A stretch of DNA of 23,042 bases from a virus. Under the pieces are notes generated by a model, which saw nothing but the letters and a program-made list of their open reading frames with translations, was not told the origin of the DNA and did not search any database. Positions 12,966 to 21,226 of this stretch are shown in pieces. Location of the stretch: the IMG/VR virus record IMGVR_UViG_3300042368_000332, positions 1 through 23,042 of that record; one strand, given 5' to 3'. The stretch's first letter is position 1. Every line of letters starts with the position of its first letter. A program made the position numbers and the translations under genes.

Positions 12966-15104
12966 TTAAGCTTGAGTTGTGACAGCAACTACATCCCAAC
13001 GGGTGTTGTTGGTGTTGTAGATGCACCCGACGTAAGTGGTTTTGTTGATCGTTGTGGCCGTGGGTAGCGTTACACCGATGGCGGTGTAGGTGCCGTTCCA
13101 GTTCAGCGTTTGAGATGTGCCGTTATCAAGGATGCGGAACACCAAGCGATTGCCGTTTACCGGCGTGCCAATTGGCGCGTTGATCGCCAAGGTTGCGGCA
13201 AGCGCAGTGAAAGCATAAACGTCAAACGATGCCACATCAGGCGTGACAGACGATGCCGAAGCTGCGCTCGACACCCTCGGGTCAATCCGCTTGTTGGTCA
13301 GCGTCTGAGCGTCTGTGGTTCCGACAATCGCGCCACTCGGGGCCGTGAGCGATGTGCCCCATGCGGAGCCGGTCGATACCGCGATTCCTGCGCCGGGGTA
13401 AACAGTCGGACCTTGAGCGCCAGTAGGGCCGGTGGGTCCAAGATCACCTGGCACGCCTTGAATGCCTTGCGGTCCTTGCGGTCCGGTAGGCCCGGTATCA
13501 CCGATGGTTCCTTGCGGCCCGGTTGGTCCGGCTGCGCCAGTATTTCCTTGTGCGCCCGTGGGGCCGGTTGGGCCTTGAATGCCCTGCTCACCCTGGATGC
13601 CCTGCACGCCTTGCGGCCCGGTTGGGCCAATGTCACCTTGCGGTCCAGTAGGGCCAACAGAACCCGTGGGGCCGGGAACAGTAGAAGCTGCGCCGGTAGG
13701 CCCAGTCGGTCCTTGAATGCCTTGACTGCCTTGCGGTCCCGTGGGGCCTGTTGCGCCAATATCGCCGGGAGTGCCCTGAATACCTTGCGGTCCTTGCGGT
13801 CCAGTCGGGCCAACAAAACCTTGAGGGCCGGTCGGTCCTGCTGATCCCGTGGGACCATTCTGCGTGTAGGTGACTTGGGTGGCCGTGAAGATAACGCCGG
13901 GGATGACCGGCGAAACCGGCGAGGTGCCTGCGGGTACGGTTTGGATCGATATTTGGGTATCCGTTACCGCCCAAATCATTTCGATGTAATCTGCCGCCGC
14001 CAACTTCAATACAAAGTTGACGGTCATCAGACCATATCCGTCCACGCCGCCGTGACGCTGCTGAATACTCAGCCTGCTGTCGGAGTCAGGAACATCGCCC
14101 GAGCTTCCCGCATTGTTCTTCCGCAGCCACACGTTGACATCGTGAATCTGCGTGTCGGTGTTGACGAACTGAATCGAGAACGTCAGGCTATAAGTGCCCG
14201 CCTGCGAGAACGTGACTCGGCTGTTTGAGACAACGCTAATCCCGTTTGAGTCGGGGTCGGTGTTGTTGAGCGTGACCGAATAAGCTGTATTTGCAGCCGC
14301 AGCAGTTTGATCTTGGGTAGACCAAAACGATCCCCAATAAGCAACCGTGCCGCCTGCGCCGGGATTGCCTTGCGGTCCGGTCGGGCCGGTAGAGCCTTGT
14401 GGTCCCGTAGGGCCGACAAAGCCTTGATCGCCCTGCACGCCCTGCGGTCCCGTTGGGCCGTGGTCGCCTTGGATTCCTTGAGGGCCGGTGGGACCAGTAG
14501 GACCGGGAACGGTTGATTGCGCTCCAGTAGCTCCGGTTGGCCCGGTGGGGCCGATATTACCCTGTGGGCCGGTCGGCCCGGTGTTGCCCTGGATGCCCTG
14601 TTCGCCTTGGATGCCTTGAACGCCTTGTGGTCCCGTGGGTCCAATGTCGCCCTGTGCGCCCTGTGCCCCGGTGGGTCCGGTTGCGCCAACAGCGCCCTGC
14701 GGCCCGGTCGGGCCGACAGCTCCGGTCGGGCCGACATTGCCCTGCGGTCCTTGAACACCTTGCGGCCCGGTGGGGCCGTGGTCGCCCTGACTGCCTTGCG
14801 CCCCAGTCGGACCAGTTGGGCCTGCTATGGTTGACGCAGCACCAGTAGGCCCGGTAGGTCCAGTATTGCCTTGCGCCCCAGTTGGCCCAGTTGGCCCTGT
14901 AATGCCTTGCGAACCCGTAGGACCAGTTGCGCCGGTAGGCCCGGTTGCGCCCTGTGGCCCAGTCGGTCCTGCTGCACCTTGAGGGCCGGTCGGCCCGGTA
15001 GCTCCTGCAACGCTGCGGTCTAGCCTGACGTTAATGTCGGGAGTTGGCGTGACTTGAAGGTTGACGTTGTTGCCATCTTGGACAACTACCTTGATGTTGC
15101 TCAT
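12966..15104 (-). CDS. Collagen-like tail fibre protein
   Basis: 712 residues, ATGA-coupled to the upstream gene. Domain order: N-terminal 33 residues ([20 protein letters not shown], likely attachment); collagen Gly-X-Y arm 34-252 made mainly of [10 protein letters not shown] and GIQGEQG units; a globular domain 253-416 starting [16 protein letters not shown] with a beta-sandwich pattern ([20 protein letters not shown], then VWLRKNN), reminiscent of C1q/TNF-like knobs; a second collagen arm 417-566; and a C-terminal domain 567-712 with the phage-fibre motif [20 protein letters not shown] and a terminal beta domain ([10 protein letters not shown]). Expected to trimerise as a thin fibre with a knob in the middle and one at the tip. 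The Gly-X-Y repeat is broken at three places by STVP/STIA inserts. Confidence 0.88.
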   Translation of the reverse strand: MSNIKVVVQDGNNVNLQVTPTPDINVRLDRSVAGATGPTGPQGAAGPTGPQGATGPTGATGPTGSQGITGPTGPTGAQGNTGPTGPTGAASTIAGPTGPTGAQGSQGDHGPTGPQGVQGPQGNVGPTGAVGPTGPQGAVGATGPTGAQGAQGDIGPTGPQGVQGIQGEQGIQGNTGPTGPQGNIGPTGPTGATGAQSTVPGPTGPTGPQGIQGDHGPTGPQGVQGDQGFVGPTGPQGSTGPTGPQGNPGAGGTVAYWGSFWSTQDQTAAAANTAYSVTLNNTDPDSNGISVVSNSRVTFSQAGTYSLTFSIQFVNTDTQIHDVNVWLRKNNAGSSGDVPDSDSRLSIQQRHGGVDGYGLMTVNFVLKLAAADYIEMIWAVTDTQISIQTVPAGTSPVSPVIPGVIFTATQVTYTQNGPTGSAGPTGPQGFVGPTGPQGPQGIQGTPGDIGATGPTGPQGSQGIQGPTGPTGAASTVPGPTGSVGPTGPQGDIGPTGPQGVQGIQGEQGIQGPTGPTGAQGNTGAAGPTGPQGTIGDTGPTGPQGPQGIQGVPGDLGPTGPTGAQGPTVYPGAGIAVSTGSAWGTSLTAPSGAIVGTTDAQTLTNKRIDPRVSSAASASSVTPDVASFDVYAFTALAATLAINAPIGTPVNGNRLVFRILDNGTSQTLNWNGTYTAIGVTLPTATTINKTTYVGCIYNTNNTRWDVVAVTTQA
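13407..13856 (-). repeat. Collagen-like Gly-X-Y coding repeat, distal arm
   Basis: About 50 Gly-X-Y triplets (fibre residues 417-566), mostly GPTGPQG, GIQG and GPTGPTG. One break, AASTVPG, lies near residues 472-478. At DNA level the strand is a low-complexity series of 9-base units such as ggtccggtt and ggtccttgc variants. Confidence 0.85.
14349..15005 (-). repeat. Collagen-like Gly-X-Y coding repeat, proximal arm
   Basis: About 73 Gly-X-Y triplets (fibre residues 34-252), richer in GATGPTG and GVQGIQG units, with breaks AASTIAG near 89-95 and AQSTVPG near 195-201. Synonymous codons vary from unit to unit, so exact DNA repeats are short, which would limit slippage. Confidence 0.85.
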
Positions 15105-15589
15105 ACAACCACCACACCGTCAGACCGCACCAAGAACAGCAAGAAGATGATTGCATCATCTTGCGGCGTGGTTCCGCTTGCGGGGAAAGAGACTTTGACG
15201 CGACCCGAAAAGCCTACGCAGTTGGCGGCATTGATTTCCAACTGAGGGTCGGTGTTGATCAGCGACCAAGTGGAATCGTCAATCACCAAGGTGCAAGTGC
15301 CTGCGGCATCGACCCGGTTGGTGATCGTCAAGCTAACCGGCGTGGGGGTCGGCGTGTAGTCGGCAATGTCGAAGGTCAACCCGTTGCGGGTATCTACGAT
15401 GTTGCTGACTTGTCTGCGAACAATCTGCGCGTCAATCGTGGCGCCCGTCAGATTAATCGGCAAGCCGGTGGCGCAGTTGGTAAATGCGAGGTTCCAATAA
15501 GTTTTTTGGTTCCAAACCAACTCGCCGGCAAGAATAGGATTGTCGAACCCGCTGACTTGAGCAAGCGTGTTCTTGTTGAAGATCGCCAT
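15101..15589 (-). CDS. Phage structural protein, baseplate/tail-fibre connector type
   Basis: 162 residues from ATG 15589, with AGGGG about six bases upstream. Beta-rich, with [20 protein letters not shown] at the N-terminus, then [26 protein letters not shown] (44-60) and a C-terminal [32 protein letters not shown]. The [10 protein letters not shown]...R segment resembles the start of baseplate upper-protein-like domains. I recognise it as a common neighbour of phage collagen-like fibre genes but not a named family. It sits between the J-like tail tip and the fibre, with ATGA coupling to the fibre, so it may attach or support the fibre. Confidence 0.65.
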   Translation of the reverse strand: MAIFNKNTLAQVSGFDNPILAGELVWNQKTYWNLAFTNCATGLPINLTGATIDAQIVRRQVSNIVDTRNGLTFDIADYTPTPTPVSLTITNRVDAAGTCTLVIDDSTWSLINTDPQLEINAANCVGFSGRVKVSFPASGTTPQDDAIIFLLFLVRSDGVVVV

Positions 15590-15618
15590 GCGATTCCCCT
15601 AACTCGGGTGGTGACGCT

Positions 15619-15636
15619 CCCCACGCTCTTGCGGGG
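15619..15636 (-). promoter_or_regulatory. Hairpin in the 76-base leader before the structural gene
   Basis: The only real gap between late structural genes is 15590-15665. On the minus strand it holds CCCCGC-AAGAGC-GTGGGG, a six-pair stem (one G-U pair) with a six-base loop, about 30 bases before the ATG at 15589 and without a T tract. It may be a weak attenuator, processing site or translational element. No convincing promoter is visible in this gap. Confidence 0.4.
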
Positions 15637-15665
15637 CTACGGATGGTGTCTTATCTTGCCAAATT

Positions 15666-18600
15666 CTATTTAAGTTTAGCCTCTAAGTCAGCAACTTTTT
15701 GCGACAACTCTTGCACCGCTTTGATCAGCGGAGCGATGAATTCGTTATAGCGCAAACCCTGAGTGCTGTCGGAATCGTCCTTGTCTGCCAACACCCACCC
15801 GGCAAAGCTATCCACGCCAAGCTGATCTAGGGTCGCTTTGACCTGTTGAGCACTCAAGCCGTGGAAGGTACGCACGCCTTCCCGAGCCGGTTCGATTTCC
15901 CGTTCGCCCGTCAGGTTGCCCTCATCGTCGAAGACATTTTCTTTGACCGCAGCCTGCGCCACCTTCCACTTATATTGGATGGTTTGCAGCTTATTGATGA
16001 AGTTAAGCCCGAGAGGGTTGTCACCAAGGATGTTCTTTTCCCGTTCGTCCGAGGTGTTGACCGACCCGCTGACCGCATACACATCCACGAATCGGAAGGA
16101 TGCCGCGCCCAAGGTCATTGAGTTGTCTACCTCGGGGCGAAGGAACACATCTTCTACACGAGCGCGAGATGTTCCTTTTGTTCCAAATAGGACAGCTTTA
16201 GGATTGCTTGAACCCGACGCGCCAGAGATTAAATAAAGCGCATCGTTGCCGTCTGTGTAGGCATAGGCACCAAGACCACCGGCTGCTGTTCTCCACCGAA
16301 GTTCACCGGATTGCGGAAGTTGAATGCCGCTTGCGTACAAACCTTGTGCTACGGAGTTGCTTTCAAAATATCCACCCCAACCAGTGAATGAATTGCCGTA
16401 TACGCCTTTGCCGTAATAAGAATAACCATCAACTCCGGCTTGAGCTACTGAAGATGTAGACGTTGTGCCTTGTACTCCATAAATCGCGCCACTACCGTAA
16501 ATGCCCGAACCTTGATTGCCTGATGAGGATGATCCGAGATGGTTGGCTTGTATGGCATAACCGCTAAGGTATGAGTTTTGAGCCAACAGACTTGTGGAAG
16601 TTGTGGACGAACCTTCAACCCACACAGTCACGTTTTGACCAAGAGTGCTGTTGTTGCCTGAGAACTTCGCAGTGCCGCCAATGTTTAGGTTGCTTGCGCC
16701 GGTCAAACTAAGAGCAGAGCCGTCCCAAAGCAACGATGCGGCAGATGACCCAATACTGAACTTGTAAGCACTGCCGCTGTAACCAAGGAAAAAGCCCGTG
16801 CCGGTGTTGTAGTCGGTTTGACCACCCCTGATCTTGCCAAGTGTATTAAGCGTGATCGTGTCTTGGACCGTCAAAGCACCTGTGTTGACCGTGATGGCAG
16901 ATAGGGTGCCAACCTTCAGACTTGAGATGTATGGTGTAGTCCAAGTGGTTTGATCTGTTGCGGGATCGTAGATACCGTCAGATTGATAGAGCGAATTGGT
17001 GCTAGTTGGATCAGGGTCAGACGCTCCCCATGTCGCAGCAAATCCCCATGTAGAAGCTGATTGGGCACTACTCGGGAATGATGCAGACCCGCTAGTTGCA
17101 ATGGTTCCCGAAACAGGCGCGGGATTGTTAGGCACACGCGCAAAGCAAATACGCGCACTTGTACCGGCTGCACCGGCATATCCAACAGAAAGAATGCTTG
17201 CGGTAACCCAATTGATCGTTGTTGTAACCGCAGATGCTGCATCAATCAACGAAACCGTTGCCTCCCAAAGCGTAAAGCCGGGGCTAGGTGGGCTAGTAAT
17301 TGTGTTTGTCCACCCGAAAGGATTAGGCGCAAAGGTGCCAGTTGCCCATGTATATGTGGAGGTGCCCGATGGTCCTGCCGGAATAGTTGCATCCCACTTA
17401 TAGACGCTTACACGCGCCGTCTTGCTTCCGGTTGCGCCCGTGGGTCCGGTCGGGCCATTAGCCGATGTAGCCGTTACCGTAAAACCGGATGCCCAAGAAA
17501 CAATCGTAGATGTGACACCACCGGCAGCAGTAACCGGCTTAACAGCAATCCACAAATAAAGTCCCGGTGTCCCCGGATTGGCAGGGATTGACACACCCCA
17601 ACCATTGCCGCCGGTGTAATTTGTATTAGTGCCGGTTGTCCAATCGTAGGTTGATTGACCATTAGGATTGCCCGGTGTAACAGGCGACCATTGATAAAGA
17701 TATGCGTCAGCATATTGATTACCGCTAGTGCCGGTCGGACCTGATGAGCCTGTCGGACCACTACTGCCGGTAGGCCCGCTAGACCCCGTAGGCCCGCTAC
17801 TTCCTGTAGGTCCACTACTGCCCGTAGGTCCGCTACTGCCGGTAGGCCCAGTAGTCCCTTGATCTACAAAAGTCCATTGCAGCGTAGCCGTGGCAGTTTG
17901 AGAAACAGTGCCATCAGAATTCTTAAATCGAACCGGAACCGTCAGGGTTGCCGGTGATGAGGTCATTGCAGTTGGAATCCCCCACTCTGCATAACTGCCA
18001 CCATCGGTGATTGCACCAAGCGCCAAACCACCCGTAGTTGTAATGCTTGAATAGCCGGTGGTGGAACTGCCACCAATACGCCAACTATTGTTTACAAAAG
18101 AAGGGTCGGAATCAGTTTGCGCTGTAACAAAGTTGATTGCATCAGCACCGGAGGTTCCATAAAGCCGCGCAATCAGTCCTGTGAAAGATGGGACATTGTT
18201 GGTTCTAGGCACCGACATTACTGCCGGTGAGAAAGTCGCAATGAATGCAGATTGCGCCCCGACCGGTGCCCACACAAGAGCAGAAGAAGTCGAAGAAAGC
18301 TGCGAATCAGCTACATCGTTTGCAACCTTGAATGCGAAATAGTAAGTTCCCGCAGGAAGGTTGACATTGGAAAATTTGAAAGCAAGACCCGGTGTGTAGG
18401 CTTGCGAATCAGAAGAATACTCAGTGCCCCAAACCTTCCAATCAGTGACAGAAGGAATGGCAACCGTTGTGTAATAAAGCGTGATGCTTGTGACGCGCCC
18501 AGTTGTCGGCACATTGCAAGTGACGCTGAAAGAAGGGACAGCCGCCGATGGCGCAAGATCACCAACTACGGGAGCTGCAAGCGCAGAGAAGAAAAACGCT

Positions 18601-20093
18601 GAAGAAAGATCGCTATTGGGTGCCGGTGTGAATTGCTTGATGTTCTGATCGTCGTAAACGGCAGCGTTGTATTCCGTGCATTCAATCTGTGCGCCAAGGT
18701 TGCCGTCGGGCAGCGTCGTTTCGCTGACCTTAATGGCGCGGAACAGCTTGTTCGTCCAACCGTAGTCGCTGTTTGTGATGCTGATGACATCGCCCGCATC
18801 AACCTGAATGCCGGGGTATGCGGTCGAGAACGTGACAATCAAGTCCTCACGCGCCTGCTCGAGCATCCGGTTGGCGATGTACTGCGCCTGCACCGAGTCG
18901 TTGATCAGATCGAACGTCACCGTGGCTTTGTTGGCCGGTTCGTTCGCATACATCAATGCGCTTGGCGTTTCCAAGAAAATCAGGTTGGGCTGATCCTTGT
19001 TGCCCTTCCACGGGAACGTGGCCTCGACTTGGTTGATGCTCTGCGTGATGTCGGAGATGCTTACCCGCAGTTCGCCGATGATGTTGGAGTCATCAAACGA
19101 GAAGGATGACGACTCTGCCTTGTTAATCACCGGCATCCACTGACCCGTGGTTTCTTGGTACGCAAGCCAAGAGTCGCAAGCAGTGAGAATGCGGTCGATG
19201 TTGCTTAGGACGTTCTCGCCCGTGTTCAGCACACCGTTGATCCGATACCGAGCTTGAGTAGTAGACCCGCCCGTGTAGGGGATGTATGTGATCAGTTGGT
19301 CAGAGTAGGTGTTCAGCGCCCCACAAGCCGTGGTGTTGATGTTGCCGATGGGAACCGCACAACCATACACATCCGACTTCAGGTAGTCCTCAAGCACATC
19401 GCCGGGGCGTGCCGCGCCTGCGCTCTTGAGGTAGTGCGAAACCTTGAAGGTAAGGGGCTGAAGACCCGTCGTGCCCGCTTCGCTGTTGTAGGTGAGCTTG
19501 ACGATGGCGAATGCCAATCCGTTCATCTGTCGGTTGGTTGCAGGCCACCGCAGACTAGGTGTGATGTCAGAGCCACCCATCACCACACTCGGAGCAGAAC
19601 CGGTCACGTTGACAATCGTGCCCGCCGCATTGGAGGTGTAGAGGTTGATGTAGAGGTTGCCCGAAATCTTCGTATCTACGTTGCCCGCGCCGTCAGTCAA
19701 AGATACAACTTTGGTGGGGTCGGTGCCGTCAAAGGTGACGAGTCGGTCACCGTAGTAGAACTGCGTGCGGTCATAAGTGAACTGACCATCAGGTGAGATG
19801 TTGCTGATTGCCAAGACGTAGTACATCGTCTTGTTGTCGGTGGACAACACCGCATCAACGAACGTGCCGCCTAGCCAAGCATCGCCATAGACAACCGGAA
19901 TCGGGTTGTTTGCGCTTGGGGGGATTTGCTGCCGTGAGCCGGGATCGACTTGGTTGGGTGCCCTGTTTGACCCAAATGTGCGGGTGACGACGTAGGACAG
20001 CGCGTAGTTGGCCGCAAACGCAATGGCTACATATGCGAAGGTTCCTGCCGCAGCCGCGCCCAAAACGGCGGTGGCAATTATTGTTCCGACCAT
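15666..20093 (-). CDS. J-like tail-tip/host-specificity protein with S74 chaperone
   Basis: 1475 residues from ATG 20093 (AAGGA seven bases upstream). N-terminal 1-36 is hydrophobic (AVLGAAAAGTFAYVAIAFAA), usual in this tail protein group, followed by NNPIPVVYGDAWLGGTFVDA and the tail-tip core to about 490 (lambda gpJ-like hub, with GDVISITNSDYGWTNK). Residues 510-745 are beta-sandwich (Fn3-like) domains, 749-790 seven GPTGSS-type units, 791-979 two tandem copies of a ~95-residue domain, and 1060-1340 a beta-rich receptor-type region (GIYGSGAIYGVQG, GKGVYGNSFTGWGGYF). The end is an S74 intramolecular chaperone: VNTSDEREKNI (about 1345-1355) with the usual Ser-Asp cleavage site, FHGLSAQQV, YNEFIAPLIKAVQEL and a terminal coiled coil. 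The chaperone trimerises the distal part and is then cut off. It is the main receptor-binding candidate. Confidence 0.88.
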   Translation of the reverse strand: MVGTIIATAVLGAAAAGTFAYVAIAFAANYALSYVVTRTFGSNRAPNQVDPGSRQQIPPSANNPIPVVYGDAWLGGTFVDAVLSTDNKTMYYVLAISNISPDGQFTYDRTQFYYGDRLVTFDGTDPTKVVSLTDGAGNVDTKISGNLYINLYTSNAAGTIVNVTGSAPSVVMGGSDITPSLRWPATNRQMNGLAFAIVKLTYNSEAGTTGLQPLTFKVSHYLKSAGAARPGDVLEDYLKSDVYGCAVPIGNINTTACGALNTYSDQLITYIPYTGGSTTQARYRINGVLNTGENVLSNIDRILTACDSWLAYQETTGQWMPVINKAESSSFSFDDSNIIGELRVSISDITQSINQVEATFPWKGNKDQPNLIFLETPSALMYANEPANKATVTFDLINDSVQAQYIANRMLEQAREDLIVTFSTAYPGIQVDAGDVISITNSDYGWTNKLFRAIKVSETTLPDGNLGAQIECTEYNAAVYDDQNIKQFTPAPNSDLSSAFFFSALAAPVVGDLAPSAAVPSFSVTCNVPTTGRVTSITLYYTTVAIPSVTDWKVWGTEYSSDSQAYTPGLAFKFSNVNLPAGTYYFAFKVANDVADSQLSSTSSALVWAPVGAQSAFIATFSPAVMSVPRTNNVPSFTGLIARLYGTSGADAINFVTAQTDSDPSFVNNSWRIGGSSTTGYSSITTTGGLALGAITDGGSYAEWGIPTAMTSSPATLTVPVRFKNSDGTVSQTATATLQWTFVDQGTTGPTGSSGPTGSSGPTGSSGPTGSSGPTGSSGPTGSSGPTGTSGNQYADAYLYQWSPVTPGNPNGQSTYDWTTGTNTNYTGGNGWGVSIPANPGTPGLYLWIAVKPVTAAGGVTSTIVSWASGFTVTATSANGPTGPTGATGSKTARVSVYKWDATIPAGPSGTSTYTWATGTFAPNPFGWTNTITSPPSPGFTLWEATVSLIDAASAVTTTINWVTASILSVGYAGAAGTSARICFARVPNNPAPVSGTIATSGSASFPSSAQSASTWGFAATWGASDPDPTSTNSLYQSDGIYDPATDQTTWTTPYISSLKVGTLSAITVNTGALTVQDTITLNTLGKIRGGQTDYNTGTGFFLGYSGSAYKFSIGSSAASLLWDGSALSLTGASNLNIGGTAKFSGNNSTLGQNVTVWVEGSSTTSTSLLAQNSYLSGYAIQANHLGSSSSGNQGSGIYGSGAIYGVQGTTSTSSVAQAGVDGYSYYGKGVYGNSFTGWGGYFESNSVAQGLYASGIQLPQSGELRWRTAAGGLGAYAYTDGNDALYLISGASGSSNPKAVLFGTKGTSRARVEDVFLRPEVDNSMTLGAASFRFVDVYAVSGSVNTSDEREKNILGDNPLGLNFINKLQTIQYKWKVAQAAVKENVFDDEGNLTGEREIEPAREGVRTFHGLSAQQVKATLDQLGVDSFAGWVLADKDDSDSTQGLRYNEFIAPLIKAVQELSQKVADLEAKLK
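17157..17723 (-). repeat. Tandem duplication of a ~95-residue domain in the tail-tip protein
   Basis: Copy 1 (residues 791-889, bases 17723-17427) and copy 2 (890-979, 17426-17157) share YxW near the start, then STYDWTTGT versus STYTWATGT, GW, PGLYLWIA versus PGFTLWEA, and STIVSW versus [16 protein letters not shown] linker ends copy 1. A third, degenerate start (ARICFARVPNN) follows copy 2. Confidence 0.65.
17724..17849 (-). repeat. Seven 18-base units encoding GPTGSS
   Basis: Exactly 126 bases: six GPTGSS units and one GPTGTS, residues 749-790 of the tail-tip protein. The plus strand shows 18-base variants of gtaggcccgctactgccg. It is a short collagen-like hinge between the hub half and the distal half. 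Confidence 0.9.
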
Positions 20094-20096
20094 TTT

Positions 20097-20543
20097 TTAT
20101 TCCTTGCAGTACGTCGAGTCGATCTTCTTAAAGCCTCGGCTTTCTAGATCAATCTTAGGACTTTGTGGCATCAGCGAAATGATGACAACCTCTGCCCGTT
20201 CCTGATCAATCAATTCTTGTGCTTTCTTGTTGTAGGCCAAAAACAATTTGCCGCCAATCGTTGTGTTCCTATGCTCAGGCGCGACCCACCAAGCTAGTTC
20301 CCTGACTTCGTTAACCTCGGGGCACCACACATTCGGCACCACGATCCCCGCCGCCATCCCGCGATATTCGTTGTCCACCAAGACAAAGCCGCGACCAATG
20401 ATGAGTGAGGAAAGCAGGCTGCGTATGTGTTGCTCGTCGTGTAGTCTCTTGTCTCTCAGTTTAATGATCGGGGACTCTGCCGCATATTGCCGCATCATCT
20501 CGACGCAGGAATCTATGTCGAACTTGTTTGCTTCCCTGATCAT
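20097..20543 (-). CDS. GNAT-family acetyltransferase in the tail operon
   Basis: 148 residues, ATGA-coupled to the upstream tail gene. GNAT layout: MIREANKFDIDSCVEMMRQY (strand and helix 1), GRGFVLVDNEYRGMAAGIVV (strands 2-4), EVRELAWWVAPEHRNTTIGG (about 78-97), the acetyl-CoA loop region where RxxGxGG is replaced by RNTTIGGKLF, then EVVIISLMPQ and RGFKKIDSTY. It transfers an acetyl group from acetyl-CoA to an amine; the acceptor cannot be told. A gene of this type between tail-tip genes, where lambda has tail-assembly genes K and I, suggests modification of a tail or host protein. It could equally be a cargo gene. Confidence 0.82.
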   Translation of the reverse strand: MIREANKFDIDSCVEMMRQYAAESPIIKLRDKRLHDEQHIRSLLSSLIIGRGFVLVDNEYRGMAAGIVVPNVWCPEVNEVRELAWWVAPEHRNTTIGGKLFLAYNKKAQELIDQERAEVVIISLMPQSPKIDLESRGFKKIDSTYCKE

Positions 20544-21226
20544 TGTCCGATGGTGTCTTCGTACTCAATCCTTGGAACCGTCGTGCCGCCGTTGCCGCCG
20601 TTTATGCCGCCCGGACTTGCCACGCCACCACCGGATGCAGGCTTGCCGAAGTCGAAGTAGGTGCTAGAAATCGCGTCAACACGATCCATTGACGTTTCGC
20701 TAGTACCGTAGCGGTCTTGCCAAATTGCCTTGTTGGTCTTGGACGATGCCACATAGGTTTCTAGCACCCGCTTCATGGAGGTGCAGGAAATCGAGCAAGT
20801 GGCAATCCTGCTTCGTACCTCGTCGTTCCAATCCTCGGTAATCGAAACGTTGGTGATGATGCCTTGGTAGCGTTTGAAGAACTGCTGCGTCGGCGTGGTG
20901 ATGATCTGATTCTCAGAGTCAAGGAAGCCGCGCCAAATTTCGACCGTACTTCCTTTGATGTCTGCGCTCAGGATTAACGCGACGTTGGCCGGGTTGATGC
21001 CGGTGAGCGACACCATCATGTCGGTCGAGGTTGACTTGATGTTGCGCTCGACCTGACCGATCCCGAGCAGCGACCCCATCCCTGAGAACGTGATCCCGCT
21101 GACGGTGACAGGCGCAGCCGCATTGCAGAATGTGTAGGTCGTTGGCGAGGTCTTGCCAACCACCATCCTGACAAACTCAGCGTGTCGGATGTTTGCGCTG
21201 TTCAGCGCGGTCATCGTGGTACTCAT
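20540..21226 (-). CDS. Tail-tip/baseplate-hub protein (lambda L/DUF2163-like position)
   Basis: 228 residues from ATG 21226, ATGA-coupled on both sides. The core contains FVRMVVGKTSPTTYTFCNAA, IGQVERNIKSTSTDMMVSLT, VEIWRGFLDSENQI (beta-rich), RYQGIITNVSITEDWNDEVR, ISCTSMKRVLETYV and KTNKAIWQDRYGTSETSMDR with FDFGKPASGGG near the C-terminus, ending in a Gly-rich tail. The pattern of two hub-like beta domains, a RYQGxIT strand and the later SxxRVxxI...FDFGK helix resembles tail-tip proteins such as lambda L or the DUF2163 hub of gene-transfer agents. Name is by position and style. Interacts presumably with the J-like protein and the 216-residue protein before it. Confidence 0.65.
   Translation of the reverse strand: MSTTMTALNSANIRHAEFVRMVVGKTSPTTYTFCNAAAPVTVSGITFSGMGSLLGIGQVERNIKSTSTDMMVSLTGINPANVALILSADIKGSTVEIWRGFLDSENQIITTPTQQFFKRYQGIITNVSITEDWNDEVRSRIATCSISCTSMKRVLETYVASSKTNKAIWQDRYGTSETSMDRVDAISSTYFDFGKPASGGGVASPGGINGGNGGTTVPRIEYEDTIGQ

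Noticed and set aside
13110-13844. Long plus-strand open frame (244 aa) opposite the fibre gene
   Set aside because: It is the antisense shadow of the collagen-like repeat; composition is Arg/Ser/Ala/Leu-rich from reversed Gly-Pro-Thr codons, with no ribosome site or family feature.
17724-17849. Possible CRISPR-like array of 18-base repeats
   Set aside because: Units are contiguous without spacers, in frame, and encode GPTGSS; it is a protein-coding repeat.
19254-19796. Plus-strand open frame (180 aa) opposite the tail-tip gene
   Set aside because: Shadow of a strongly supported gene; no recognisable domain and no ribosome site.
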